Notes: generated by a model not told the origin, from the sequence alone. Counted from the first letter of the stretch, positions 1 to 9,478 are shown. The stretch: 64,000 nt of DNA from Trichocoleus desertorum NBK24 (GCF_030409055.1 NZ_CP116619.1:5386109-5450108), one strand, 5' to 3'. Translations and numbers: made by a program.

Positions 1-3000
1 AAATTCCCAGCGCCAGTTCGGAGCATAGATGGCTTCAGCAGCAAAGAGTTGTTCTTCCGAACCAGTACCACTGCCTAATAAAACAGAGTCAGGAATCGTA
101 GCAGGATTTTGGCGATATTCATAACGCAACAGAGCATTAAATTTATCATCATGGATATCGCGGTAAGCTAGTCCGACCTTCAGCGTTTTGGTATCTCCCA
201 ATCCTGTGAGTTTTTGGTTTGCAGCGTTGGCTTGGTTGTAGCGAACCAAGGCGGTGAGAGAGGGTGTGATTTTGCCTGTTGCCGCAGCCGTAATAACTGT
301 GTTGCTACCTTCAGAAGAAGAACGGTGTTCGTAGCGAGCGCTGGCTTGAAACTTAGGATTATCTGTGTACTCTAGACCGACACTATAGCTACTACCAGAA
401 GCTAACCCTAAAGCCGAAGCACTTTGACCTGTGGCGAAAGGTTGCAGATACTGAGGGCCAGCCGCTGTTCGCTTAGTAAAGTCACCAAAAACATGTTCAT
501 AAGCGAGATCCATCCGCAGACCAGGAGCGATATTCCAGCGTTGATTGAGGCCAACTGCACCTTGCATTTTCATGCCGTCACCCCCACCCAATAGTGTGTA
601 GCGTCCGGTCAAGGTGGTGTCAGAACCGAGTTTGTAAGAACCATTTACATCTAGGCTGGTGATGGCATTGCCTGCATATTGTCCACGGGTAAAGAACTGC
701 TGAGCCAGACGAACATTGACCCCAGACATCACTGCCCAATCTAAACCGAGGAGGGTGCGATCGCTATAAACGCTGTCTACTTTTGAGGAGAGCGTAGTTT
801 CGTTTTGTGCCAGCAAGGTGAGGTTGCTAGCGAGAGGAACTGTCAGCCGAGAGCGTAACTGATCTGACTTGCCGCTGAGTTCGGGAGAGAGACGGTCTTC
901 GCGATCGCGGTGAATCCAATCAAGATCTAGTTTTGACTTGCCAATCTTCTGTTGAATGCCTGCCGAGATAGTCGTCAGGGAGTTGTCTACTGGGCTACCA
1001 GGGAGAGCTTGAGAGCGAGGCGCAAACAGATCTTCAAAGGTGTCGAGAGGACGGGGAGCCACACCATAGTTGTCTTCGTGGTCGTACTGCGCCCGGAGAT
1101 TAGTGGTATCAGATAGTTTGCCTGTAACCTGAGCGCCGTAGCGAGTTTGTCCTGGTACAAAGCTAATGGTGGCATTGTTCGAGAAACCTGGGTCAGCAGC
1201 ACGGTAATAAGCTCGTCCTTGAATCCCTTTGGCAATCTCACCCTGAGCTTCTAAACGATACGCAGAACCACTCACCTTGCCCATGACATCAGAGTCATTG
1301 TTGGAGTGAGCATATTCAGCAATCAGTTGCCCTTTGGAACCTAAACTGATCAGGGCATCGGCCCCATAAAGCTCAAAGTCACGAATACCTTGATTTTCTT
1401 TAATGTAGGTAGCGCCTAACCAGCTTTCATGATTGAGTGTGCGATCGAGGTGGTATTGAACCCGACCAGCATAGATGTTGCTGGAACCTTGGCTTTCGTA
1501 TTGGTAGGTGGCTACAATTCGCCGAACTAATACCTCGCCATCTGCGCCGATGTCTGTACGAAGTAAAGGTTGGCGGAAGATCAAAGTGCCGCGATCGTAG
1601 TCAACATCATAATCAGCGCCTCGATTGAGTGCTTGACGATCGAGTACTGTACCAGGACGATTGAGTTCTTCTAATTCAACAAAGACATTTTCACTACCAG
1701 GAACTAGGAGGCGACGAGAGAGAAAGTAGTAACCACTGGTGCCATCCGGTGCGATCGTATCTCTTTGGAATCCTTCTACATCATTACCGTAGAAACCTGT
1801 AACTTGTAGATCACCAAGGCTATAGTTAGCTTTGAAGCCATGTAGTTGCCGTGAGATCGCTGTAAATTGTTGTGATTTTGTCGCAAATTCGTTGGTGTTG
1901 TAGTCGCCCCACATTGCAAAGTCAGGCGCGGCACCTGCAACCTTAGCGGAACGTTCTACTTTTAAATAAAGGCTATCTTTGGAGGGGGTAAGATTATCAA
2001 CCCGAGAACTGTCGCCATAGACAGGATAGTTTTGCTCACAAAATTGCACATCGCGATATAAGCGGCTGTTATTATCACAGGTTTGGTTGAGGTTGCGATC
2101 GCTATTGTAAGCTCCTGTAAATAGCCACTCTCCTACCTTTCCTGTAGCAAATACGGAGCCTCTTACGTCTAACTCTGTAGAGTTATCCCCATCAGGAGGG
2201 AGATAGTCACGGAAGCTACCATAATAGTCGCTACCTCGTCGGCCCAAGCGGACATCAATCACGCCTGTAGCGATCGAGGGACGTAGATTAGTTTCAAACT
2301 GAATTTGAGTAAAGGCTTCTAAAGTATTGGCTGTAGCTCGAATTGTAGTGGTCTGAGCATTTAGGCCAGAACGGAGATTAGCAGTAAATTGTCCTTGGCG
2401 AGCCTGCACCTGAAACCCTGGCACATCCGGTTTATAGTCTGCACCGACAAATTCTCCAGCATTGGCAACCAGTGTAATAATTGCTTCTTGATTGGCTCGA
2501 TTGCCTCTCTCATCAAGCAACTCTCCTTGTACGGTTGCAGTTGAGCGACCATCTGCTGGGATACGTGTTTCTACAGTTTGAATTTTGAGTTGTTTGGCTT
2601 CTCCTCGCACCTGTACAGAAACTGCCACAGCGTCTCCTGTAACACCGTTGGCAGTCGCTCGTGCAGTGATGGTATTTTCTCCTCCCTTTAGAATGACTCC
2701 ATACCAAGTTTGAGTCATGACACGAGTTTGAGCATCCATCTCTGTTCGGCCAATCAGAGAGGAGTCAGCCGTCACACCATTGACTTGCAGTTGAACTTCA
2801 GCCCCTTCTGCAAACTGAAGGATGACAGTTGTCGCTGGTGCATCTAAAACGGTATTTGGGGTTGGTGTGACGATTCTAATTTCTGTGGCGGCTAAGGGAG
2901 CTGCGGTATTTGTAGTTTCGGTAGCTGTTGCAGCAGGGGCTTTGGCAGTCCCATCCGGACTTGTAGTTGTTGCAGGATGACTGGTTGTTTCAGGTGCTAC

Positions 3001-3288
3001 TTCTGCACTAGGCGCTACTGATGAGGAGTCTGAGTTAGAGGGTGCGATCGCCTGAGCTGTGAGTAACCCATCCGAGAACTGGGGCGAAAAAACTAGAGGA
3101 TTCAGGATCCCATTGCTTGAAGAAACCGTAGATAGCTGGGTAGTAGATATATCTGGAATAGAGGTGTCAACTCCAGTGCTGGTCTGAGCAGAAACAGGAG
3201 ATAAACTGAAACCTACAGTACCTGTAATAGCTCCCATCAAGATCAGCTTTAAGGCGTTAAATTTGGAACCTGTAGGTCTCGTAGTCAT
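1..3288 (-). CDS. Large exported Ig-like/beta-barrel-like surface protein, 3' end outside window
   Basis: The frame opens with ATG at 3288 and stays open to base 1, giving 1096 codons without a stop, so the C-terminus lies beyond the left edge. Residues 1-35 form a signal peptide (hydrophobic run, then VSAQ). A Ser/Thr/Ala/Pro-rich linker follows. About residues 130-330 look like bacterial Ig-like or invasin-type domains (phrases such as ILKGGENTITARA and RIPADGRSTATVQG). The remainder is made of alternating, aromatic-rich strands (YDHEDNYG, GLEYTDNPKFQASARYEHR) typical of outer-membrane beta-barrels. It is the last visible gene of the DUF11 cluster, 215 bp after the upstream gene. An outer-membrane anchor or adhesin role is inference. 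Confidence 0.75.
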   Translation of the reverse strand, partial: MTTRPTGSKFNALKLILMGAITGTVGFSLSPVSAQTSTGVDTSIPDISTTQLSTVSSSNGILNPLVFSPQFSDGLLTAQAIAPSNSDSSSVAPSAEVAPETTSHPATTTSPDGTAKAPAATATETTNTAAPLAATEIRIVTPTPNTVLDAPATTVILQFAEGAEVQLQVNGVTADSSLIGRTEMDAQTRVMTQTWYGVILKGGENTITARATANGVTGDAVAVSVQVRGEAKQLKIQTVETRIPADGRSTATVQGELLDERGNRANQEAIITLVANAGEFVGADYKPDVPGFQVQARQGQFTANLRSGLNAQTTTIRATANTLEAFTQIQFETNLRPSIATGVIDVRLGRRGSDYYGSFRDYLPPDGDNSTELDVRGSVFATGKVGEWLFTGAYNSDRNLNQTCDNNSRLYRDVQFCEQNYPVYGDSSRVDNLTPSKDSLYLKVERSAKVAGAAPDFAMWGDYNTNEFATKSQQFTAISRQLHGFKANYSLGDLQVTGFYGNDVEGFQRDTIAPDGTSGYYFLSRRLLVPGSENVFVELEELNRPGTVLDRQALNRGADYDVDYDRGTLIFRQPLLRTDIGADGEVLVRRIVATYQYESQGSSNIYAGRVQYHLDRTLNHESWLGATYIKENQGIRDFELYGADALISLGSKGQLIAEYAHSNNDSDVMGKVSGSAYRLEAQGEIAKGIQGRAYYRAADPGFSNNATISFVPGQTRYGAQVTGKLSDTTNLRAQYDHEDNYGVAPRPLDTFEDLFAPRSQALPGSPVDNSLTTISAGIQQKIGKSKLDLDWIHRDREDRLSPELSGKSDQLRSRLTVPLASNLTLLAQNETTLSSKVDSVYSDRTLLGLDWAVMSGVNVRLAQQFFTRGQYAGNAITSLDVNGSYKLGSDTTLTGRYTLLGGGDGMKMQGAVGLNQRWNIAPGLRMDLAYEHVFGDFTKRTAAGPQYLQPFATGQSASALGLASGSSYSVGLEYTDNPKFQASARYEHRSSSEGSNTVITAAATGKITPSLTALVRYNQANAANQKLTGLGDTKTLKVGLAYRDIHDDKFNALLRYEYRQNPATIPDSVLLGSGTGSEEQLFAAEAIYAPNWRWEF

Positions 3289-3503
3289 CTTAAGGTCACA
3301 AGGTAGATGAGTAGAATAACAAAGCAGCTCTCCTACAGGGCTAGCGGATGACTAAAAGCTGCTCACGCTGTTGGATTCGGCTATGTGAGGTAGGAAAAAC
3401 TCGATATCCTTAAAGATACAGACTTAAGCTTGTAAATCATTGGGCTGTTTTACTGGAGTGTTGTCCGCCTTTTAACTGATCTGCCCTAGGAACAGTCGTA
3501 TAT

Positions 3504-5063
3504 TTACTGGGCTTTAGCTTCATTAGCGGTTGGAGTGACAGCAAAGTTCATCCTGACCAAGCCGCTGGGTTCTAAATGTACCAGCCGAGATTGGCTGTTT
3601 CGTTCTTTGAAGTAGAGGTTAGGAGCGAGGGTGTAACCTGGAAGGCTAGTGAGATCTAAAACACCAGTTCGATAGCCGGAGATCACATTGGCAACCGAGA
3701 ACAAACCGTTGGGGTCGGTGGTGATACGATTGCCGTCATCCATAAAGACCACCGCATTAGGGATTCCTGGCTCGTTCGGTTGTTGTTCACCGTCAAAGTT
3801 TTTGTCAACAAATACCCGACCAATGATGGTGCCGCAGTCAGATAAAATCCCGGTTCTAATCCGCAGTTGATGAATAGCTGGGCCATCCTTAACACTCAAC
3901 TGGTTATCAGCCCGCTCAGCATTGACGATCGCCGAGTTTTGTCCTGTCCCACGCAAAGCATCAGGAGTGAGAGTGGCTGCATAAGCAATGTTGAGGACAG
4001 AGTTCTGCTGAGAGCTGGTCGCAGGGAGTGTGATTTCTTCAGCTTTGAAAGTCACTGTTGAACCAGTTTGAACGGTGGTAATCGTGACCGGAGTATTGTT
4101 TAATTCGCCCCGAACAGATTTAGGTAAAAAGCTAAAACCCAGCGGTAGAGTGTCTGTAGCTGTGACATTGTTGATCGCAGCACTCGCCAAATTGCGTACC
4201 GAGAGACGGTAAATTACTGTATCTCCGGGTTCTGCAGCAGCGCGATCGCCTGTTTTAACAATTTGAACTTCTTGAGACTGACAAACATCAGCATCAATAT
4301 CGAGAACAGCTAAAAGCAATCCTGTTTTCTCTGCATTACGCAGATTGATGGTGCCACTTACAGAAGTTCTTTGGTCAGTTGTGCTAATGGGCCTACCGTC
4401 CAGGGAGGTTGCAGTATAAGCAACAACTGCCTCTTGGCGGTCTGTAATTGTAATTCGGATGCGGCGTTGACTATAAATAGAATTTTCAGGTGTGTTGATG
4501 ACTAAAACATAAGAGCGACCCACATCAAGTTGACCTTTAGCAGGATCGAGTAAGAAGTTATAACCGCCTTTATCGCTATTGCTTAGGGGGAATGGATTGA
4601 TATTTGTGACATTAGGAGCAAGACCACGAGGGATATTGTTATTAGGGATATCAGGAACTTCTGTTCTGGTGAGGCTAACTAGATTTTTTAGCTCGGTGCC
4701 TGTAGGGTCACTGGGATCAGCCTCATACAAGGCCAAACTGAAGCCTGTGTAATCGCTGAGTTCTTCTCCAGCGCATCCTTTTAGTCTTCCAAAAGGATCT
4801 ACTAAGATATCAACTGTATTGATGAGCTGACCAGAAGTGGCTTGTATAGTTGGGCCTGAGAGAGAGTCACTGTATGTAGCCTCAGCACGGTTACTTAGTT
4901 GAGTTGAGGTGAAGTCCTCTGCTAGCACTAACATTGGACTCTGTAGGATACCACCTGCAACAGCGATCGCCATCAGTTGGCGATACCAATGGGTATGTGC
5001 GCGCATTGGGTGCCGTGTTTGAGGATGAACCATATCTCTATCTTCCGCAACCCTAGGAATCAA
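3504..5063 (-). CDS. DUF11 plus SdrD B-like domain exported protein
   Basis: A 519-residue protein. After a long N-region with a hydrophobic segment at about 30-48, residues 50-270 are a surface-type domain containing SNRAEATY. About 265-400 form a DUF11 domain (VKTGDRAAAEPGDTVIYRLS, then TDTLPLGFSFLP). About 410-510 form an SdrD B-like/CnaB-type domain (GRVFVDKNFDGEQQPNEPG, DPNGLFSV), a calcium-binding fold in staphylococcal Sdr proteins. It lies between a small DUF11 protein and the large barrel-like protein, all on the minus strand. The 144 and 215 bp gaps may carry internal promoters. A structural role at the cell surface is inferred. Confidence 0.75.
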   Translation of the reverse strand: MIPRVAEDRDMVHPQTRHPMRAHTHWYRQLMAIAVAGGILQSPMLVLAEDFTSTQLSNRAEATYSDSLSGPTIQATSGQLINTVDILVDPFGRLKGCAGEELSDYTGFSLALYEADPSDPTGTELKNLVSLTRTEVPDIPNNNIPRGLAPNVTNINPFPLSNSDKGGYNFLLDPAKGQLDVGRSYVLVINTPENSIYSQRRIRITITDRQEAVVAYTATSLDGRPISTTDQRTSVSGTINLRNAEKTGLLLAVLDIDADVCQSQEVQIVKTGDRAAAEPGDTVIYRLSVRNLASAAINNVTATDTLPLGFSFLPKSVRGELNNTPVTITTVQTGSTVTFKAEEITLPATSSQQNSVLNIAYAATLTPDALRGTGQNSAIVNAERADNQLSVKDGPAIHQLRIRTGILSDCGTIIGRVFVDKNFDGEQQPNEPGIPNAVVFMDDGNRITTDPNGLFSVANVISGYRTGVLDLTSLPGYTLAPNLYFKERNSQSRLVHLEPSGLVRMNFAVTPTANEAKAQ

Positions 5064-5159
5064 GCATAAGTAAGACCATGCGGTCAGTGCTAGAAACCAG
5101 CCTGACCACTTTGATTTGATAAAAAGATATCTGATGAAAATTTGATAGAAAGGGAAATA

Positions 5160-5203
5160 CTATGGAGCGATCGCTAATCTATCAAGTTGCGATCGCTCCA
5201 TAG
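5160..5203 (-). terminator. 15-bp perfect inverted repeat built on two HIP1 octamers
   Basis: Arms 5160-5174 and 5189-5203 (CTATGGAGCGATCGC and its complement) are perfectly complementary with a 14-nt loop. The hairpin begins 5 nt after the stop codon of the 190-residue DUF11 gene. No T-run follows on the minus strand, so it may stabilise the mRNA end or reduce read-through rather than act as a classic intrinsic terminator. Confidence 0.5.
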
Positions 5204-5207
5204 AGAT

Positions 5208-5780
5208 TTAGCGGACCTTAACTTGATACATTGCTTTTACCGCTCCTTTGGGGCTAACAGCGGAAGCAAAATTCCAGCGGATATTGGTGTAAGCTTCTGC
5301 TGGAGCGGGCTTCGTTTCTACTTTGCCATTGGGGAGCTTGACTTGAATCATGGGCTTTTCTACAAAGCTGCTGCCTTTGTTAATGCTGTAAGTAATCTTG
5401 GCAGCGCTGTTGGTGCTAGCGGTTGCAGAATTCAGTGTATAAACCATTCCTTGGGGAACTGCTTGATTCACCACTAAATTCTTGACTGGGCGATCGCTCT
5501 GGTTGGCACCTGTAACCGTGTAGCGCAACACATCTCCAGGTTGTACTGCAACTTCACCTTGCAAAGGTTGCCAAGTTACTTGAGGTTTGCCTTGTACATC
5601 AGCTTTAACCACTTGCTTTTCGGCAGAGAGGTTTAACTGAACTTGGCCTTTGGGTTTGACATTCTGAGCGATCGCGGTTCCAGCTTGCTGCCAGCTAGCA
5701 AATACAGGCATTTCGCTAACAAAAGGAACAGTGACGACGAGGGCGATCGCACTTAAGCCAGCAATAGAAAAGCGTTTCAT
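5208..5780 (-). CDS. Small exported DUF11-domain protein
   Basis: A 190-residue protein with a signal peptide (about 1-39; KR near the start, hydrophobic core, then AIAQ). The remainder is a single DUF11-type beta-sandwich: VAVQPGDVLRYTVTGANQSD is the usual PGD(V/I)LxYT signature, followed by VPQGMVYT and an NIRWNF ending. There are no cysteines in the mature part. It sits 96 bp downstream of the 569-residue DUF11 gene and upstream of the SdrD-like gene in the same direction, and probably shares their transcript. The exact function is unknown. A subunit or linker of the same surface assembly is the simplest reading. Confidence 0.8.
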   Translation of the reverse strand: MKRFSIAGLSAIALVVTVPFVSEMPVFASWQQAGTAIAQNVKPKGQVQLNLSAEKQVVKADVQGKPQVTWQPLQGEVAVQPGDVLRYTVTGANQSDRPVKNLVVNQAVPQGMVYTLNSATASTNSAAKITYSINKGSSFVEKPMIQVKLPNGKVETKPAPAEAYTNIRWNFASAVSPKGAVKAMYQVKVR

Positions 5781-5834
5781 GTCAAGTCTCCGAATTTCTG
5801 AATGAGTGAGTAGAGCGAACGTGGGGGAAGGAGT

Positions 5835-5860
5835 GGGACACCCCTTTTTTAGGGTGCCCC
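5835..5860 (-). terminator. Hairpin between two DUF11 genes
   Basis: GGGACACCC (5835-5843) pairs with GGGTGCCCC (5852-5860), eight pairs with one mismatch, around an A/T-rich loop. It lies 17 bp after the stop codon of the 569-residue gene. No T-run follows on the minus strand. It may set the ratio of the first gene to those downstream. Confidence 0.4.
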
Positions 5861-5876
5861 GATGCGCTTACCGAAT

Positions 5877-7586
5877 CTAGTTAACTTTGCGTTGGAAGGT
5901 GAAGGTACCGCTGGTATTAGGTGCCACAGGAATGTTTACTGTGTCCACATACTTGGTTGCAGTCGCCTCATCAGGTGTGAAGATGATAGTGCCAGTAGCA
6001 TCAACCGAGGTGCCAGGCACAGAACTGGTATCTACAGTTCCGTTACCGTCATTGTCTTTAGCCCAGCTGTTGGTGCCCGCAGTGCCATCCTCAGTAATCA
6101 CTACCTTGTTGGCGCTTAAGGTGACGTTGCCTGTGCCCACCGGAGCTGAAGAAACGTTGGTGTAGGTAATCCGGTACTCAATAATGTTGCCTGCTCCAGC
6201 GTTCTTAACAGTAGTGCTGAAGGTACCATCAGCAGCAGGAACAGCAGATCCTGTGCCTTGAAGTACACGAGACTCTTTAACGAGCTTCAAGTAGCCAGTA
6301 TAAAGTTGGTCGATGGTGGTGTTTTGTAGCTCGCCTGTAGTGATGCTGCCGTCATTATTGGTATCGACGAAAGCTGTGATTGGCACTGGATAGCCTACCA
6401 ACTGAAGGCTACCTGTGGGTAGATCAACTGTTACTTGATAATTAGCAGTGATACCTGGCGCTAGATTAGCAATTTCTACTGGATTAGTTGCACTAATGGC
6501 CTGACCATCTGCGGTCGTACCAGAACCCGACGTAAATGTGAAGGTTGTGCCGTTGTAGGTGTAAGTTGCGGTCTGCGTACCGGAAGTAATAGTCACCAAA
6601 GTGCCAGCAGGTAAGGAAGCGGCTGTGGTCGGTGGCGTTGGTAGCAGGGACATGGTCAACGGATCAGTGGTTGAGCCGTTCTGAACGGTATTAGTAAAGG
6701 TAACTGCACCAGGATCAATCGCAGCCGCAGGATCAGTGCCAGGAGCAACAAAGGTGGTTTTGTTGGTAAAGTCATCGTTGTTGCTGCTAGGACCAACTGC
6801 ATCAGCAACCCCACTAGGACCGTTCACCATGACTGGTAATGCACCAATCAAGGTTTGTTGTGTTGCACTTGCTTCGCGCTCACCATTCGCCGGAGCACCT
6901 GCTACTTCATTGATTGTGCCATCTGGGTTATCTACAGTCCGCACTTCCTGAGCTAAGGCTGTATCAGTTATGTCTGCTTGGTTCTGCGTTAGAGGGGTAT
7001 TGTCATTGGGGCCAGTATCACCCAGAAGAACGGCAAGAGAAGAACCAGAGGTCGCTGTACCACTTACTGTAACTACAGCTCTCGCGAGTACCGTACCACC
7101 TACTGCAATGGAACCTGTGGTGACACCACCTGCGGGAACGTCAATATAGGTTGTACCGCCATCAACACTATATTGAACTTTGGAAACAGTGCCAGGGCCA
7201 GCCACTGTGGCGGTTGAAGGAATGAAGATTTTGGTGGTGTCGTTACCAACGTTAGTGATGGTGTAGTTGTAGTTGAGAATGTCACCCGGTTGAATAGTCC
7301 CACCATTTACGTCAATAATGCCGCTGGGGGTTGCAGTGATACCTGCAATTTCTGCTACTTTAATAACGACAGTGTTAGAAGTAGCGTTAATGGGAACTCC
7401 CGGAGCATTGGGGTCTTCGTAGGTTGCTGTTGCCGTGTTGCTGATGGTGGTTCCCGCAGCTGTTTGTGCCAAAGTTGGAAGTGCCAGTTGAAACACACCA
7501 CTTGCAATTAACAAACCTGCAACCAAAGAGCGGTAGCTGAACTTTGAACGGATGCTGGTTTTGTTGCTCGAAATCACTCTTTTCAC
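5877..7586 (-). CDS. Exported DUF11-repeat protein, first gene of the surface cluster
   Basis: A 569-residue protein starting at GTG 7586 (AGAGG lies about 10 nt upstream). Residues 1-42 form a signal peptide ending near LAQTAAG. The mature protein is Gly/Thr/Val/Asn-rich with few charges. It contains repeated conserved-repeat (DUF11) signatures: TISNTATATYEDPN, IQPGDILNYNYTITNVGND, and a C-terminal part with IIEYRITYTNVSS. The end (GTFTFQRKVN) lacks a sorting signal. It resembles the DUF11 proteins found on cyanobacterial and Deinococcus surfaces. As the first gene, it is followed by three further exported proteins. Its role as the main surface component is inference. Confidence 0.75.
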   Translation of the reverse strand: MKRVISSNKTSIRSKFSYRSLVAGLLIASGVFQLALPTLAQTAAGTTISNTATATYEDPNAPGVPINATSNTVVIKVAEIAGITATPSGIIDVNGGTIQPGDILNYNYTITNVGNDTTKIFIPSTATVAGPGTVSKVQYSVDGGTTYIDVPAGGVTTGSIAVGGTVLARAVVTVSGTATSGSSLAVLLGDTGPNDNTPLTQNQADITDTALAQEVRTVDNPDGTINEVAGAPANGEREASATQQTLIGALPVMVNGPSGVADAVGPSSNNDDFTNKTTFVAPGTDPAAAIDPGAVTFTNTVQNGSTTDPLTMSLLPTPPTTAASLPAGTLVTITSGTQTATYTYNGTTFTFTSGSGTTADGQAISATNPVEIANLAPGITANYQVTVDLPTGSLQLVGYPVPITAFVDTNNDGSITTGELQNTTIDQLYTGYLKLVKESRVLQGTGSAVPAADGTFSTTVKNAGAGNIIEYRITYTNVSSAPVGTGNVTLSANKVVITEDGTAGTNSWAKDNDGNGTVDTSSVPGTSVDATGTIIFTPDEATATKYVDTVNIPVAPNTSGTFTFQRKVN

Positions 7587-8239
7587 TGGATGATGCCTCT
7601 TGTATTGCTTTAACTAATCCTTTTGCCCAGGATTTGGAAGACTGCGGGAACCTTTGAAAGCTGGAATCCTGACTCTCTTAACTACAAGCTTTGAGTAGAG
7701 ATGTTATTAACAGTTAGCCAGAATACTGGGATTTAAATATCAGTAATTCGCACCAACTTTATCGAGATAGCCTGAGCTGTTAAGTAGAACCACCAACTCG
7801 AGTGCTTGGGTTCTAATAACCTTGAAAACTAGTATTCGCTGTAAATCAAAAAAACGATTCAGCACAATAGCGCATGTCTTGTCAGCACAACGCGCAAGAT
7901 CAAAAAACTCGCTTAAATCCTTGCTGTGCAGTAATTCTGTGAATTCAAATCAGTGTAAATAAGGATATTTTTTATTGGAAATTGAGCGTTCTAAAAATCA
8001 ATGACAAAATTACTATGACTGTTAATCTGATGTTAACTTCCAATCTCGTAGACAATCTTTTTAAGTGTTTTTATCCCTTTAAGGCTGTTAGACCTGTAAT
8101 AAGAAGCAAGAAGCTAGTAATTCTACTGTTTTGATTTCAGTTACTCTATTTTGAACTACCAGTTTTGGATACATAAATTCACATACTCTGATGGGGCGCA
8201 GTAGGATGCCTGTAGATGATTTGGAAAGGCAGCGTTCTT
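7587..8239. other. Divergent intergenic region (surface cluster / SDR gene)
   Basis: About 650 bp of A/T-rich sequence without a credible reading frame. It must hold the promoter of the minus-strand DUF11 cluster and that of the plus-strand SDR gene. I see no clear paired -35/-10 elements, long repeats or RNA structure. Confidence 0.5.
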
Positions 8240-9040
8240 ATGAGCTTTAAAAACAAAACGGTTATCCTGACAGGAGCTTCAACTGGAATTGGCCGAGCAC
8301 TCGCAATTACCCTGGCTCAGCAGCAAGCCAATTTGGTTTTAGCGGCTCGGAATGCTACCGCCTTGGTGGAGACGGTAGAAGCTTGTAAACAACAAGGAGG
8401 ACATGCGATCGCCCTGCCCACAGATGTGACTGATCCAGATGCTTGCAAACGCCTAATTGAGGAAGCTGTTCAGCATTTTGGCGGAATTGATTTTCTCGTA
8501 AACAATGCTGGCATTGGCGCGATCGCTCGGTTTGAAGAAGTCACAGATCTCTCTATCTTTGAACAGGTGATGCGAGTCAATTATTTGGGAGCAGTCTACT
8601 GTACCTACCATGCTCTCCCTCATCTGAAGGCCAGTAAAGGATTATTAGTGGCGATCTCTTCTCTCTGTGGCAAGCAAGGAGTACCCACGCGATCGGGATA
8701 TGTAGCAAGCAAACATGCCATGCAAGGCTTCTTTGATACGCTTCGGATTGAACTGCAAGGCACAGGCGTAGATGTGTTGGTCGTTTCTCCAGGATTTGTT
8801 GCTACGGATATCCGAGAACGGGCTTTAGGTGCAGATGGCCAACCATTAGGACATAGCCCTAGAGATGAAGGAAAAAACACGATGCCTGTAGGGGAATGTG
8901 TGCAGCAGATTATTCACGCGATGGAGCGACGGCAGCGAGAACAGGTAATGACACTGAAAGGCAAAGTGGGGCAATGGCTGAAGTTAGTAGCACCTAGCTT
9001 CGTCGATCGCCTAGCCGCTAATGCAGCTCGTACTCAGTGA
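8240..9040 (+). CDS. Short-chain dehydrogenase/reductase (SDR)
   Basis: A classical SDR of 266 residues. The cofactor-binding motif TGASTGIG is at 11-18, NNAG at 88-91, and the catalytic triad is Ser141, Tyr154 and Lys158 (YVASK). An in-frame GTG-like extension to 8216 exists, but ATG 8240 starts directly at the canonical MSFKNKTVILTG and is preferred. Arg37 after beta-strand 2 suggests NADP(H). The substrate cannot be predicted; the family reduces or oxidises many alcohols and ketones. No functional partner is obvious next to it; the next gene is an XRE regulator. Confidence 0.9.
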   Translation: MSFKNKTVILTGASTGIGRALAITLAQQQANLVLAARNATALVETVEACKQQGGHAIALPTDVTDPDACKRLIEEAVQHFGGIDFLVNNAGIGAIARFEEVTDLSIFEQVMRVNYLGAVYCTYHALPHLKASKGLLVAISSLCGKQGVPTRSGYVASKHAMQGFFDTLRIELQGTGVDVLVVSPGFVATDIRERALGADGQPLGHSPRDEGKNTMPVGECVQQIIHAMERRQREQVMTLKGKVGQWLKLVAPSFVDRLAANAARTQ

Positions 9041-9194
9041 GGAGAACTCGGTCCCAAACCTGACCTAATTGCTCTAGCTGGCAATATTTGTTGTAGCGAT
9101 CGCACATCATCACGGCCTCCAGATTTCCATCTAGTGACTCTAGAGATATGAGAATTTCAGTTGCAAGGCTTCTGTCCTTTGATGGATATAACAC
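9018..9194 (-). CDS. Possible small protein or gene remnant, GTG start
   Basis: On the minus strand a 58-codon frame runs from GTG 9194 to TAG 9018. It overlaps the SDR 3' end by 23 bp. The predicted product ends in an orderly helical segment (DGNLEAVMMCDRYNKYCQL, then GQVWDRVLLTEYELH) that reads like real coding sequence rather than noise. The start region overlaps the palindrome at 9186-9215 and there is a stop just upstream, so it may be the 3' remnant of a longer gene. No family recognised. Confidence 0.3.
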   Translation of the reverse strand: MLYPSKDRSLATEILISLESLDGNLEAVMMCDRYNKYCQLEQLGQVWDRVLLTEYELH

Positions 9195-9215
9195 TACCTA
9201 TACCAAGTGTTATAT
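9186..9215. promoter_or_regulatory. 10-bp perfect inverted repeat, candidate operator
   Basis: ATATAACACT (9186-9195) and AGTGTTATAT (9206-9215) are perfect complements separated by 10 nt, so the half-site centres are 20 bp apart (two helical turns). It ends 29 bp before the start codon of the XRE-family gene at 9245. This position and geometry fit an operator for a dimeric HTH regulator, probably autoregulation. Confidence 0.55.
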
Positions 9216-9244
9216 AGGTTGAAGGTAAAATTTGATGGTTTCCT

Positions 9245-9478
9245 ATGCCAGCGATCGACCAAACGGAGCTAGCAGATCTGGTGCGAGAAACGCGACAACG
9301 CCTAGAGCTTTCACAAGCCAAATTTGCTGCGAAGCTGGGAGTTTCATTTCAGAGCGTCAATCGCTGGGAGAATGGGCGAACCAAACCTCTACCCATTGCG
9401 CTGAAGCAGATTGAGCATTTGCTGCATCAGATGGGCGAATCGGGTAAAGATTTGCTCGTCAAATACTTCTCAGAATAG
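9245..9478 (+). CDS. XRE-family helix-turn-helix regulator, 77 residues
   Basis: A single HTH_3 domain fills the protein. LSQAKFAAKLGVS and FQSVNRWENGRTKP at about 21-48 are the scanning and recognition helices (the N-R-W-E-N-G pattern is diagnostic). There is no second domain. It ends 13 bp before the start of a large hybrid histidine kinase gene, so the two are almost certainly co-transcribed. A perfect palindrome lies just upstream and is a likely binding site. Role: DNA-binding repressor or activator of this operon, inferred from fold and context. An antitoxin is less likely because no toxin gene adjoins it. Confidence 0.85.
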   Translation: MPAIDQTELADLVRETRQRLELSQAKFAAKLGVSFQSVNRWENGRTKPLPIALKQIEHLLHQMGESGKDLLVKYFSE

